Source: Pseudoscleropodium purum | Lineage: Eukaryota; Streptophyta; Bryopsida; Hypnales; Brachytheciaceae | Direction: 5' to 3' | Length of the DNA: 64,000 bases | NCBI GenBank assembly: GCA_963969395.1 | Contig: OZ017802.1 | Location: forward strand, 126,501-190,500 | In this document: piece by piece, positions 24,193 to 36,646 of the stretch | Layout: each line of letters opens with the position of its first letter | Position numbering within the stretch: position 1 is the first letter of the stretch | Program-made: the position numbers and the translations under genes | Notes under the pieces: model-generated | The model's input: the letters and a program-made list of their open reading frames with translations, nothing else | The model's database searches: none | Told to the model about the DNA's origin: nothing

Positions 24193-24699
24193 ATGGCTTC
24201 TCTTCTCAAATTGAAGGCTAACTTGTGAACATTTCTTGCACGAGTAGAGGAAGAAGTTGACCACCGCAAGGGGAAGCTTCCTTTCTTCTCGTGGCATGAA
24301 ATAAGTGCTCTTCTTCTACGAGGATCTAGCAAAGAAGTGCAATAGATGAGAGTTGCTAATGTCGAGTTCTGCTAGATGGAATTTTATAGCGGACTTTACT
24401 ATGGAGAGAAGGTGGAGGCCCAAGAGGACATAGATGCCACAAGATCAATAACATTTGTGCCTAGTGAATCTCCTGAATGAGAATACGTGGATTTGTGAAG
24501 TCTTCAAAACTAGGTTGGCAATGAAACTTTTGAAGACCTTCGTGTATATTACTGGGATGATTAGGTTCAACATGGAGGTTACTATTCTAACCCTAAAGAC
24601 ACCAAAGAGGGGAGGAATTGGATGCACACCATTTTTGGTGTGTATAGCCCCAAAATGCAAGCAATCGTGGATGCTATAGTTTGTGCCAAGGCTAAGTGA
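24193..24699 (+). pseudogene. 169-codon frame with seven internal stops and no frameshift
   Basis: Reading from ATG 24193 to TGA 24697 gives a protein-like sequence (TFLARVEEEVDHRKGKLPFF, FSWHEISALLLRGSSKEV, ETFEDLRVYYWDD, HGGYYSNPKDTKEGRNWMHT, VYSPKMQAIVDAIVCAKAK). It is interrupted by seven TGA or TAG codons, all in one unbroken frame. A TAG with a pyrimidine-rich run just upstream (TTTTGTAG) could be an old splice acceptor. The family is unknown. The decay mode (stops without indels) is discussed in the findings. Confidence 0.6.
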
Positions 24700-25049
24700 T
24701 AGTACCAACACTAAAGGTAGGGTATCCTGCTTTGGAGAAGCTAGTTATCATTTTGACAATACATTTGTGGTTGTAGGTATTTGGATTCATCCATTTGGCT
24801 TAGAAAAATTGCTTATATTCTAAGGTGTGGTACTTATTTTAATTCTTGACTTGCTTGCTTGGATGGCAAAGAAGTTGGAGAGTCTTAGGCGATTTATGGT
24901 TGGCATTGGCAGTATCATTGCAGTAGACCACAAGCATGTTTGTTCAAATATTTAGTTTTGGGAGTGCTTGTTACACTTCAGCCTATATGTCACAGCTATA
25001 AGAATTCACTGCATATTTATTTTCTTAAATCAATATTTGTAGGTATGCT

Positions 25050-27330
25050 CAATTAATCCCTTACGGACCATTGGTTTTGAAGACAAAAAACAAGATTTAG
25101 GGCTAGTTTCTATAGGCTAAATTTTTGTCTTGATTTTTTGAAACCTTTTTTGAAGATAAAAAATTTGATTATCTTTGTGAGAATATAATTTAGTTTTCAA
25201 TTGGTTTAGGGTTACAAAAGTTATGCCCAAATAAGGTCAAAATAGGAGAGAGGGGGCAACAAAAAGAAATTCAAAATTTATTTAGGATTTAGGTTTTCAA
25301 ATTTTATTTTATAGATTATATTTTTGCCTACCTAGAAAGCTTTGATTAGTTCCATTTGGATTTTGGGTGAGAAAGCTATAGACATTCTAGTTTTTTAGGT
25401 AGTTAAAGCAATTTTTTGAAAAAATAACTTTAGGGATTTATTTCTAAGCCCAATTTTTATAATATTTTCATGCAGATTTTTTTGCTTGATAGAACAATAA
25501 AACCATTTGAATTTGTTCATTTTGAGGGTAATCTAAAAGGTTTAAATAAATGAGATTTTCATTGTATTTCATACCTATTTCTACTTAAGAATTTTTTAAA
25601 GAACAAGACATATGGGCCTTTGAGAATCACCTTCAAGATCATATAATATATTGAAAAAAGTCTTAAACCCTATAAAGATTGAATTTTTCATTAATAGTCT
25701 TTATTTCCAAATCTATAAAAAAATTTATATAGGTGTTTAGGTGTACACTATTTCTAATGAATCTTCAATAATTAAATCTTTTGGGCTCAACCAAAATATC
25801 TACAACATCTTCTTGTAGTTGGCTAGGGGATGAAGTATTGGTGAAAAAATAGTCTAAAAATTGAAGAAAAAACAGCTAAAATTAACTCTTTATTGAAAGT
25901 TCATTAGGGAGACAATATTGGTGTAATGGTCATCCAAATGTGGTTTCTATGAATGTTTGATATTTAAAACATGCCATTTTAGTTGATTTTTGCACAATAA
26001 AATTTTGAGGATAAAAACTTTAGGGTAGATGATTCAATTGAAGGTCTTGGATTCTAAAAGTTTGAAACAAAGTTAATTTTAACTTGCGAGAAATTGGTTT
26101 ATACAAGTGTGCACAAGTTAGGGGAAAAATTAAAATTAAAATTTTTTGTATTTCCAAATTAAAATTAAAATGCACAAATTCCAATAGTGAGATGTTCAAG
26201 AAAGAAAACTATACCATGTAGAGTTGTATTTAACCCCTAAAAGACCAAATACCATTTCTTTGGCAACATAACGATTTTAGGAAGCTCACTACAAATGGAT
26301 TTTGGGTTTTCTTTCTTTGTAAATTTTACACAATATATGCCCTAGGAGGAGCTTTGAGGCCCAATAATTTTCATAACTCTTGACTACATGGTTACAAAGT
26401 TTAGGGATGATACGTAATTTTCATTGGGTAGCTTAGAATTCAAAAAATTCCTAAAACATCACTTTTTTCAACAAAAAAATTGAAATTGCTTTTTATAAAT
26501 TTGGATATAAGTGGAAAAATTTGAATCATTTTATTTTGATTAATGAGATGAAAGTTATGAGGAGTTTAGGATTATAGACAGTTATGGAATTTGTTTTCTA
26601 AAATAAACTTTGTAGGCCTTTCTTTAACTCATTTTCAATTTTTTTGAAATATAAAGAAAAATAGTAGGTGTAGATTATTTATTACAACATTAGAATCATT
26701 GAAATTGACATTTAGGGTTTAGGTAAATAAATTTTCAAGAATTTGGTGTTTTCAATCATTCTCTACTTCTTTCTATTTATAATCTTTTTCCTGTATGTTG
26801 TACAATTCCAAATGATTTGAAACTTTTCAAAAATATTGGAAACCTGCCTTGAAAAATGAATCCAATGAATAACCAAAAATTTAGACATTTTTGCATACAA
26901 ATTTGAGCTTATGAAGTGCAGCTGCCTGTTTCTATACAATGCCAAAAAAAGGATTTGGGGGAATTTGAACACTACTATCTTGCAATCTATAAGGGTTTAG
27001 AATTTTGAAATTTAGACCACAACATTTCAAATTAGCACATTGTAAGATCCTATTGTTACATATATCAAAAAATGTTTTCTTCAAATATTTGTTACATGTA
27101 TTAAAAATGTTAGTTTAGAAGCGTTTAGGGTGAAAATATAGTCTTTGGCCTCTGGGGTTATTAGGAGAATTTTTTTGTAGATTGTACTACAAGTATTTTT
27201 TGGGTTTAGGATTTAGGAATTGTCTAAACAACAAGAATGTCCATAAATTTCACATCACCTATCCAAATAAATTGAATCAAACCTTTTCATTGAGACAAAA
27301 ATATAATTAAAAATTTTATCTTCAAGGCCC
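25050..27330. repeat. Repeat B, copy 2
   Basis: Bases 25050-25560 correspond to 40400-40850. Shared text includes TTGATTATCT, GGGAATATAATTT-like and AAAAGTTAT stretches. Bases 26160-26460 correspond to 21400-21690 and 34270-34900. Bases 26660-26830 correspond to 21890-22030 and, inverted, to 46680-46810. No coding capacity was found. Confidence 0.7.
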
Positions 27331-27379
27331 TGCCTGACTTTGAAGATAGCCTTGGATATCCTCATTAATTCCAAGCCAA

Positions 27380-27724
27380 TTGGTAGAAAATGGAAAGAAC
27401 ATGAGGGTTGACGATGCTATGCAAATTTTCACGGCATTCGTGTTGGGCTTTCTTATCCTTGCCATGCTCCTTAATTTCTATAAGCAAGAAACACAAGAAC
27501 TTGCCATGAGGTGCACACGGTCTTCCTACCATCAGATTATTGCACTTGTTTGGCAAACACCCACAATTAATGGACGTCTAGCCTTGGTGACTTCATCCCC
27601 TAAGATTGATAAGGAGATCTTCAAGACTCAATTCCTAGTTTCTCCGACCGACCTAAAACATACTTTCCAAACACTATTTTGCCCCATAGTAGAAAGTCGT
27701 CTACTCTTCCTTGTTCCTCTATAG
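27380..27724. other. Gene-like fragment of uncertain strand
   Basis: This segment is less AT-rich than its surroundings and is open for 114 codons on the plus strand from a GTG-type start. The minus strand also reads in protein-like fashion with a few stops (SILGDEVTKARRPLIVGVC, SMARIRKPNTNAVKI). It is possibly a remnant of a retroelement on the minus strand. I cannot assign it. Confidence 0.3.
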
Positions 27725-27981
27725 AAACTAGGTTCATGTTTTTTTTTTTAAATTCTTCAGTGATAAACAAGGATTTAGGGTGATGCTTCAACTAGTGGAT
27801 GGGATAATATTGAAATGGCACTATGATTCTAGTAGCTTATTGTTGAGTACTAAAATGATAATGTTGTGCTAGTTGATGAGGATTACTATTTTAGTGTCAA
27901 AAAGTCAATTCAATGATTTCTTGGTTCCCTTTTTTGTTGACATGGCATTACTTCAATGATTGAATTCAATGTCTTGAGAGA

Positions 27982-28077
27982 AGAATTCACATTAATCAAG
28001 AGAAAATGACAAGTTCTAATCAATGAATTAAAAGAGAAATTGATTCTCATCATTTTTTCTTGATTAGTGTAAATTCT
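27982..28077. repeat. 96-base imperfect hairpin
   Basis: A 28-base left arm (27982-28009) pairs with 28050-28077 with three mismatches. The 40-base loop contains further pairing (TAATCAAT with ATTGATT). It could be a collapsed MITE or a small foldback transcript. No expression evidence can be read from the sequence. Confidence 0.6.
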
Positions 28078-31000
28078 TATGGATAACAAAAATGATCCAC
28101 AAGAATTCGACTGCAAGTTACCTTCAACTGAGAAAGTGATGTTCAAAGCAAAAACAAACCCTTGAGATCTACAAAAAACTCACCACTCTTTTTTCTTAGG
28201 GAAACTTTCCACAAGCTTATACATCCACAACTTTATACCTACCAACATAACAGAACATTTGATTAGACATGACTTATTTACCAAACATCTAAAGTTATTG
28301 AAGTGTATAAATATAAAACATCACATGAATCACATGATTGACATAGAAACATCAGACGTGCACTTTGACAAAATCAATTGTACATGGTAAATGTAAACCA
28401 ACACCTCAGGCACGGACTGATGTTGGGAATAACTAGCCAATGATGCTGGAGTGACTCCAATGGCTGGGCAAGGAAGTAGGACCCCGTCTTGTCCACATGA
28501 AGACAACTCATGTGTATCCCACAAAATGAGCATGGATACTCACTCAGTTACTTTGTTGCCAAGGACTCCTATCGACAGTTAGCTCTTTGAGTAAGCATTT
28601 TCTAAAGTATTTGCATAAGTGTACAACTTATCAATCCAATGTTTTGGGGAATGATGCAGCAATCATGAGTCAAACATTAGAAAGTTTACAATTAGAGAGA
28701 GATTGTACGTCCAAAACTACACGCCAAATTGCTTGCAGTACCTAACATGAACTCTAATAGTCCTATGATAATAAAAATTTGAATGTCCAATATGACTATT
28801 ACATAGGCTACATAGGTTCCCATAAATAATGTGCTACATTGTAGAAAGTAATAAGGATGGAACCTTACTTGCGTCTTTTCACCTCATACCATTTTTCTTT
28901 ATGGTCTTCTTGCAAGCACGCCCACCACCCTCATTAGAGAAGGCAAAAAATGCATAGAAGCAAACAATATTTTAAAGCCTTCAGTTTAATATCACAAAAT
29001 TTCCAAACTTTTTCTACAAGAATGTTTCTTCAATAGTTCGCAAAACAATCAAGAGTATCGAAAATGAAAGCACAACAATATTAAGGAAGACACTCCTAGT
29101 ACTATGGTGGTGCTTATGGTAAAGGTCCTATCATCTTGGGGAAATTCAGCAAGTTGAAAATTGTGATCTAGAAGCATCTCCAGGATCATTCAATTTTATA
29201 ATTGAGCACAACAAGCACCCAAAAGAATGAACCAGATAATTTGTCAAATTTGGCAATGATGAGACCCAATACATTGAGAATAACAACCTTAATACCAAAG
29301 AAAAGAACACGGAAGAATGCACAACCCCTCAGATGTACATCTCTAGTAATATTCTCTCCCTAAAAACATACATGAAGTATCTCCCGAGTAGCACTTCACC
29401 CCAGAAAACAGGAGCAAGTGCAACTCAAGGAACACTTAAGAGTCTTGGCTTCCTGGACACCTATGAGTTTGCACACTTGTCAAGCAAGACAAAGCAACAC
29501 TGTCTGGATCACAATGGACATCATGTATTGGACCTTCCTTACTTCAAAGATAAAAATTACAAGAGGTAAAGGGTGGAAAAAAACTCACATGCTTGCTCAT
29601 CAAGAGGACTCACTCAAAGGTACATCTCCTTCATGAGTTCATGCGGCGATCACCTATGGAGAAGAAATACAAATATGTTTACATTAGTTGGAGCACCTTG
29701 GTAGATGAGAAATATTATTAATAGGTAGAACATTCCTACAAGTAAAGACAACATTCATAGCTATCAAGAAGTTTACTACTTTAATTTTAGTTTTCAATCA
29801 AAAACAAAGCCGTAGGTAAGTAAGCACAAAATACAATAGGAAGTGCAACAAATCAACCAACCTTATTCAACCAACAAGGCAAGAAGTGTAGCAAATCAAC
29901 CAACCAAAATCACATATGCACGTATGCAACACTTTATAAAGTCGTAAAGTAGGTGATAGAGCCAATTGAGTACCCTTGATCTTCGGTTTGCTCTAGAAAA
30001 TAGATCCCATGATCTAAAATTTCATTGATTGTAGATATATTTGCATCATCATTACTCAAAGCCATGCTCTGTATAAGTGGTCTGCATAAGCATTCAACAT
30101 GTCGCACCCAGAGGTCTATGCACATTTCAACCCGGAGATTGCAGAATCTTACATGTAGGGTGGATCCAACAAGGAAAAAGAGCACTCCGGCTTGCCCATG
30201 AGATAGATCTCTAACTCTTACTCTAAACAAGAAAGAGAAGAAGCAATAAGATGACAATGTAAATTAATGAGATGAGAATTACTAATCGACATGATTTGGC
30301 GTGAAAGGAGGATGGTCTGAGACTTTACTTAAGATACTATATAACATCGAATTTTTGGACATGATGTTACATAATGTCACACACCACTAAGGCACTAACA
30401 TGTCATATCACTGCCCGTAAACCTAGACTTGACTCTTTGACTCTTTAAATTGTTGGACTTGACTCTTTGATTCATTACATTTAAGAAAAGAAATTCTAAT
30501 CATACATTTTAGGTTGGCATTACTATGGCATTAGGTAGTAGTAAGCAATTAGGGTTCTTCTTAAGCAATTGAAGCATTTCGGGAAGTTAAATGTAGTTGA
30601 GGATTTTAAAAAGGTTCAAAATTTGTGAATTTTGAGCCGCCTTGGTAAAAGTAAAATTGTTTGAGCAAATACAAGCAAATTGCAAGAAAAGAAACAAGGA
30701 AGACAAGCTGCGAAAGGTATGAGGATCTTACAATATCACACATATTTTGAATTTTTCTAGTTGTGATCATATCTTGTATAGATGGCACTAAAGAAGAAAA
30801 AGATAAAGCTAGTAGAAAGCTTGGAGGAATCAAGTAATAGCTATGTTCAACAAAGAGAGGCAAATATTCAACAAAACAATATGAAGGGTTTGTCTCTGGA
30901 TTTACCTCCAATGCAGCTCCTTTTCCTTGTAGTAGTGAAGTGTAAAAATAACATAGTTTGAATTGCATTGTGATTTCTGCAATGTAACTGTGAGAGATTA

Positions 31001-32007
31001 TTGATTTTAAATTATGTGATTCTATTGATGAATTGGATTGTTAAATGCAACAACAACATTAAAAATATGCATCATCTCCTCCTACTACAAAGATCGGTTT
31101 CCTGAAATGGAAATCTGCTACCTCAAATCCATGTGGTGTACCAAGTGAGCTATCAAGTAATCAATTTGCTTCATCCTATCATTTAGACTAAGTATATTGT
31201 TGCAATTTGATTCTAAATGATTAACTTTAATGTTACATGCAACAAGAAGGAAATTTTGTGGTCCAATGATGGACAAACTTTGCACCTTTTTGGAAACACT
31301 AAGCTACAAAACCTAAATACACCCCCACATTATCAATAATCCATTTTTGAACCACTTCCTCTCCATTCTAAAGCCTTTCATAGGGACCATTTGAGAAGAT
31401 GGTCGCAATAAGAGTACACTAGACAGTATAAATGGAAGAAGTTGTGTATGAACTTGTGTCTACTAGTGTTGGCTAATGTTGCATGACAGTCTAGTTGTCT
31501 TCATTCAATTTTATTCTTTTACTAGATACAATGTTTACATCATAGGGTATTGAAATATTTGTTCACAGTGGTACAATGTTTTAACAATATAATTACAATG
31601 TTTTAACCAATAGGGTAGAGAAATGACCTTATCCTAGAGCCTATGATGTCACTTGCATCATCCACTGTAGAAGATATCCATTTGTGCTAACTCCATATTG
31701 GGGAGTGTTGCTTTCTTGTTGTTTCCTTTCTTTTGTTTTGATGTTATCTTTTCTGTAAATTTTGTATCTCTTTCTTATTTTGGTCAATGGTAATTCTTAA
31801 AATGGAGCATGCATTATGTTTGTAGATTGGCATGCATGAGTACAATTATACCAAATGAAGACAAGTCTAATGAAGTTCATTAGGCTCACGGTTGCAAAGG
31901 TATTCCAAACACTTTTTGTCTTCTTTCTCTAATTTCATGGATTTTTCTTTTTTGTTTGCATAGTACTCTTGTTGATGATTCATTATCCATCATGCTAGTT
32001 AGAAATA
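28078..32007. other. AT-rich tract without a supported gene
   Basis: Several open frames of 70-120 codons exist on both strands (for example minus strand 30606-30968 and 29934-30257). None shows a recognisable motif, good starts, or neighbours that would support it. No repeat sister was found. Confidence 0.4.
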
Positions 32008-32186
32008 CTATTAGAAAACATAGGAAATTCAACAAAATTCTATTGTTTGGATCACATTGTTTTGGTCACTAAACAACAGATTTATGTTGAAATTAACAAA
32101 TTTATGTGAATTTCAACAAAAAATTTGTTGTTTAGTGACCAAAACAATGTGACCAAATCTGTTGAATCTCTTGTGTTTTCTACTAG
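32008..32186. mobile_element. Hairpin MITE-like element (about 179 bp)
   Basis: Bases 32053-32078 and 32126-32151 are perfect 26-base inverted copies separated by 47 bases. In that loop TTGAAATT and AATTTCAA also pair. Outer ends match less well (CTATTAGAAAACATAG against CTAGTAGAAAACACAA, reverse-complemented). No clear target duplication was found, so the exact ends and class are uncertain. Confidence 0.7.
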
Positions 32187-32693
32187 ACAATGAAAGCTCT
32201 CACAAGGCTAGAAGTGCTTATTGAATATGCTTGATTATCACTTTGGCATCCATGTTATTAGGGTCAATTATGTGTTTAGGACAATCATGGTTGCAAAGTG
32301 ATTAATTATCAAGCTTTTAGGGGTTTACATTTTAAGGTTTTGTGTTATTTTCTTTGATTGTAAGTTTACAAATTGGGTAGCTTGTAGTAGTGACAACCTG
32401 GCCTATGGCACTAGGGAATTCTCTTGGTGATCCTTGCAAAGACAAAGGAAATTCATTCTGAAGGATGAAGTACCTAAATCCTACAGAGCAAAGCAAATAG
32501 GGTTTAGGCTTGTAGCACAACACCATTAGGCGCGTAGCTACAATAGTTTTTGTGTAATCCTATTTAGAGGTTGATTAATCTTGTTTTTTTGCTTTTACTT
32601 TTTGTTTTTTAAAATTTTGATCATTTGGGGGGGCAAATGTCAACCACGATTTGGATGAAGAGGTTGGATAAGGAAGCCTTCACCTGGCCTATA

Positions 32694-35210
32694 GGTCGCA
32701 AGGTTTTAGGATACATTGTATTCATGGGTATACCATTACACCTTTCTTCAAAGGAATTACACTAGTATAACTTGGCCCTTGTAAATGCATATTCTGAGTT
32801 GCTACAGGTGCTATTGATTACCTACTAGTACACTTTGACTAGACTTAAACAAATCATTTATAATCACTAATAGAGGAGTTGCAATAGCTTCAACAAAAGG
32901 CTAATAGGTGGTATTACATCTATTTTATTAAAAAATTTATTATGGCTTTGAGAAATGCCAATTGATCCAAATGATTTAGATACAATAATAATCAATCTGT
33001 ATCTTGTAGTGTTTGTTTTTTCAAAAATGATTGGAAATGGAATTAAATAAATGACTGCAAATTTCATTTTCTACTACCATAACTACCCCAAAACAAGAAC
33101 TATTCATAACTTTGGACTCATTGATCAAAATGGAATGATGCAAAGTTTTCTATGTATACATAAATCTTGAAAAATTAATTTCAACTTTTGTTTTTTTCAA
33201 AAAGTGATTTTTCTTATCTACCTTTGAATATTTCACTCTATATATTTATATAAACTCCATGTAAACAAGATTTTTGGCCCCCTATTTACTTCTTAAAATT
33301 TAATTGAAAGAAATTAGAACAAAAATTGAACAGTTAAGTCTACTTCAAAAGTTTAGGTTGTGAGTTGTTGAAATTTTTTTATTTGATCTTAATTAATTAT
33401 AAATTTTTGAAGTTGAAAGATACTTTGTAGAGCTGAAAATAACTTTCACTCCCCTACATTATATAAAAAAGAATTGTCTAAAAATTCAATAAAAAATAGC
33501 AAGAGCTAACTCCCTAATGTAAATTCATTTGGGAGAGAATATTGATGCAATGGTCATCCAAATGTATTCTCTATGAATTTTTGATTTGAAAATTATCCCA
33601 TTTTAGTTCAATTTTTAATCTATCCTATAAATTATTTATAAACCATCTACATCCTTTACTTCTATTTTTTTTAAAGATAGGCTTTTAGAAGGTAATTATT
33701 TTTTAGACTTACACATGACAATTTAGACTTATACTTCAAGGGTTCAAAGACATTACAAATAGGTATAATTCATCTAGTATACTTATTTTTTAAAATCCAT
33801 ATTTATAGGTCTGTGTAGGTTTGGTTTTTACTTTATGAATAAACACTAAGAAAGACCTATAGTTTTGAGTTCATTGGTAAGGAGGTATGGGTGCTATGGA
33901 ATGATTCTTTGAAGGATTTCATCAATCCCAAGTATGCACAATAGGAGGATATGAAGTATGTGACCCCAACCAAATAATCAATAGATAACACTCATATTTA
34001 TTATATTAAGCCAAAATTAATAACTTATCCAACTATTGTGAATGTCACTTTTTCCAAACTTTGCTTGATATCTCTTTTCACCAACTAGAATCTATTGTCT
34101 CCTATTCTTTCACTTAAACTACAACTTCTTTCTCCAATTTAATCTTATCAGTTCCAATTGATACTTGGTTGTTATAAATTTTCTATCTTGGCACTGGTTC
34201 CAATTGCTACTCCGAATCAGCTATAACTATGTACAAGTTAGGGAGAAAATATAAATTCTTTATATTTCTAAATTAGGATTAAAATGGAGTAACTCCAATA
34301 GTGAGATGTTTAAGAATGAAAATTGTACCATGTAGAATCAGGGTTGACGAATCTCAACGTCCGCCCCAAAATAGCGTCCGTTTTCCGGACGTCCGGACGC
34401 ACAGACGCTAGCGGACGCAGCGTCCCGACCGCCATTGGAAAGCGGATGGGCGGGGCGGGGCGGGGCGGACGGACGGGGCGGATGGCCCGACCACCCGAGG
34501 CGGACGCCCAGATCGTGCGGACCAGATCAGTCCATGCGTCGATTGGACGGCCGTAATCAGGCGGACGGACGGGCAAACGGGGCGGACGGGGCGGATGGGG
34601 GACAAGCGGACGCTGCGTCCGCCGGGACCGCGAATGTCAGCGGACGCTGCGGACATAGTGTCCGCGTCCGGACGTCCTGTCAACCCTGTGTAGAGTTGAA
34701 TTTAATGCCTAAAGGACCAAACACTGTTTTTTGTGCAACCTAGTAATTTTGGACAACTCACTACAAACATATTTCATATTTTTTTCTTTCTAAATTTTAC
34801 ACAATATATGCCCAAGCAGTAGCTTTGAGGCCCAACAATTTTCATAACTTTAGACTACATGGTTAAAAGTTATTGCATGATATGTCATTTGCATTTGTTA
34901 GTAGACAACTCATAAAATTCCTAGAAAATCACTTTGTTCAAAAAAAAATTGAAATTGTTTTTTTAGATTTATGTATATGTAGAAAGTTTTGAATCATTGT
35001 ATTTTAATTAATGAGATGAAAGTTTAAGGGGGTGTTTCAGTTTACAGGTAATTATTGAATCTTTGGTCTAAAACTAACTTTGAAGGCCTTTATGTAACTC
35101 AATTTTTAATATTTTTAGGATTTAGGGAAAAAACATTGGATGCAGATTGTTTATTATAACATTACAACCATCGAGATGGGCATTTTCCAATTCTATAATT
35201 AAAGGCCATT
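32694..35210. repeat. Repeats A and B, composite copy 3, with a nested hAT-like element
   Basis: Bases 32694-33210 are collinear with 20407-20950. Bases 34200-35200 are collinear with 21390-21960, interrupted by the GC-rich insert at 34339-34688. The same A-then-B order at both loci shows that the composite moved or was duplicated as one unit. Confidence 0.75.
34339..34688. mobile_element. hAT-like non-autonomous element, strongly GC-rich (350 bp)
   Basis: Perfect 10-base inverted ends, CAGGGTTGAC at the left and GTCAACCCTG at the right, are flanked by an 8-bp duplication with one mismatch (TGTAGAAT at 34331-34338, TGTAGAGT at 34689-34696). Sister copies of the host repeat (near 21448 and 26215) keep an uninterrupted TACCATGT(A/G)GAGTTG, which confirms the empty site. 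The interior is packed with GCGGACG/CGTCCGC words in both orientations. CAGGG-type ends with an 8-bp duplication fit hAT elements. Open frames inside are by-products of the high GC content. Confidence 0.88.
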
Positions 35211-35320
35211 CTAGAGGCTTGGTAGATAGGCCAATAGGTTCCTCAATTTTGTCCTAGCTTCGGATAGATTTGGTTTTGTCAAGAGAAATGCGAATGGATT
35301 TTTAGTCAATTTGGATGATT

Positions 35321-35440
35321 TTTTGTCCTATTTGGATGAATTTCATTTCATAATTGGATGAAGCTCATTGTATAATTGGATGAATATTTTTAATGAAAAT
35401 GGATGAAATCAACAACAATGGATGAAAGCAATGAATGAAA
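35321..35440. repeat. Irregular TTGGATGAA repeat cluster
   Basis: About six copies of (T/A)(T/A)TGGATGAA occur in 120 bases at irregular spacing, within an AT-rich tract (35211-36148) that shows no gene. Confidence 0.5.
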
Positions 35441-36148
35441 GTGTGCCTACAAATCAGATGAAATTACCCATGACAACCGTCCATTTGAATAGATTATAAC
35501 AAAAGTTCAAATTTGAATTTAAAAGAATATAATATATATGGGATGGAAAAGACGAGTTGTCCTCTCTCCCTTTTAGTTGCCTAAATGCAACGACATCAAA
35601 GTTTGAATGCATGATTGCACAAGATATGATTCTATTCTATATTCAAAGACAAATGAAACATTTGGTCCTTCTCCAAACCTATTATACCATCTACACTCTA
35701 AAACACTTGCCCTCCTATTGAATTCAATATACCTATCAAGTGGCAATAAAACCATAAAGAATTATACCAACTTGTCTATCAAAGCAAAGATAATAGCATT
35801 TGCATGCTCAACACCATTTTCAAATAGTAGATGGAACCTACATCCAACTATGTGAAGTAGTACAATTCTTTCAAAATCAAAAAGAACAAATGATATCAAT
35901 CGAGAATCAATGATGTCCATCAAATTAGTACACTTTAGTATATAGGACAATCTTCAAGAAGAGGTTCTAACTCCCTTAGTGTTCCTAACGAGATTGTGCT
36001 TCCATTTTGTGTTTATTTGTTTGAGAGAGAGAATTCCAAATTTGTATTTGTTTAGGGTGAAGGTGTTTTGAGTGCTCTACAAGTTGCCTTCATAGTAACT
36101 TCTCTACTTTCTAGTTTGGTGAGTGTTTAAGTTACTACAAGTAAAAGA

Positions 36149-36646
36149 ATGGCTAGGGTTGAAAGTAAAGATACATGCAATTCTATTGTAACTGGATTGG
36201 AGGGGAGTGAAACAAACGATGGGAGAAAGAAAAGAAAGTTCAAAGATGCATTTGGAACTTCTTCATCCTTAGTCATGGTCGACATGGGCCATGACCAAAC
36301 AAGTGAAGCTTCTTATTTTGGTGATGATGATTTAGAAGTAGAGGAATGTGAAAGTAAGGACTATTCTGACTAGGAATTTTATACATCATACTTTAAACTT
36401 CTACAGGAGTTGGAGGAATTCAAGTGTGAAGGTCATGTGAAGGGCAAGATGCACGCACTTGTGCAAGTGAGTAAATCAAACAAGTTTGATTTTGTTTGTA
36501 GAGAAGACCCAACTTTTGCAAATGATGAAGATGATATAAAGGAAGAGGTTGATGCTGACAATGAAGAACGCTTCAATTGGAATTTGGACTCAAAATCTGA
36601 TTATGACTCGGATAACTACAAGTTCAATTGGCTTAAAGACTTTTAA
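36149..36646 (+). pseudogene. Acidic, NLS-containing protein frame with one internal stop
   Basis: One frame from ATG 36149 to TAA 36644 gives about 165 codons with a single TAG at 36371-36373. The first half has a basic GRKKRKFKDAF stretch that would serve as a nuclear localisation signal, followed by acidic FGDDDLEVEECESKDYSD. The second half has NDEDDIKEEVDADNEERFNW and DYDSDNYKFNWLKDF. A TTTCTAGTTTGG run precedes the start. The family is unknown. It could be a recently broken gene, a two-exon gene in which the TAG is intronic, or a transposon accessory protein. Confidence 0.45.

Noticed and set aside
30606..30968. A 120-codon minus-strand hydrophobic frame as a membrane-protein gene
   Set aside because: It has no recognisable motif, and its hydrophobicity (Phe/Leu/Tyr-rich) is what chance translation of AT-rich DNA gives. 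There is no supporting neighbour.
34310..34743. Overlapping Arg/Pro/Gly-rich open frames on both strands
   Set aside because: They lie inside the GCGGACG-rich hAT-like element and are open only because of its base composition.
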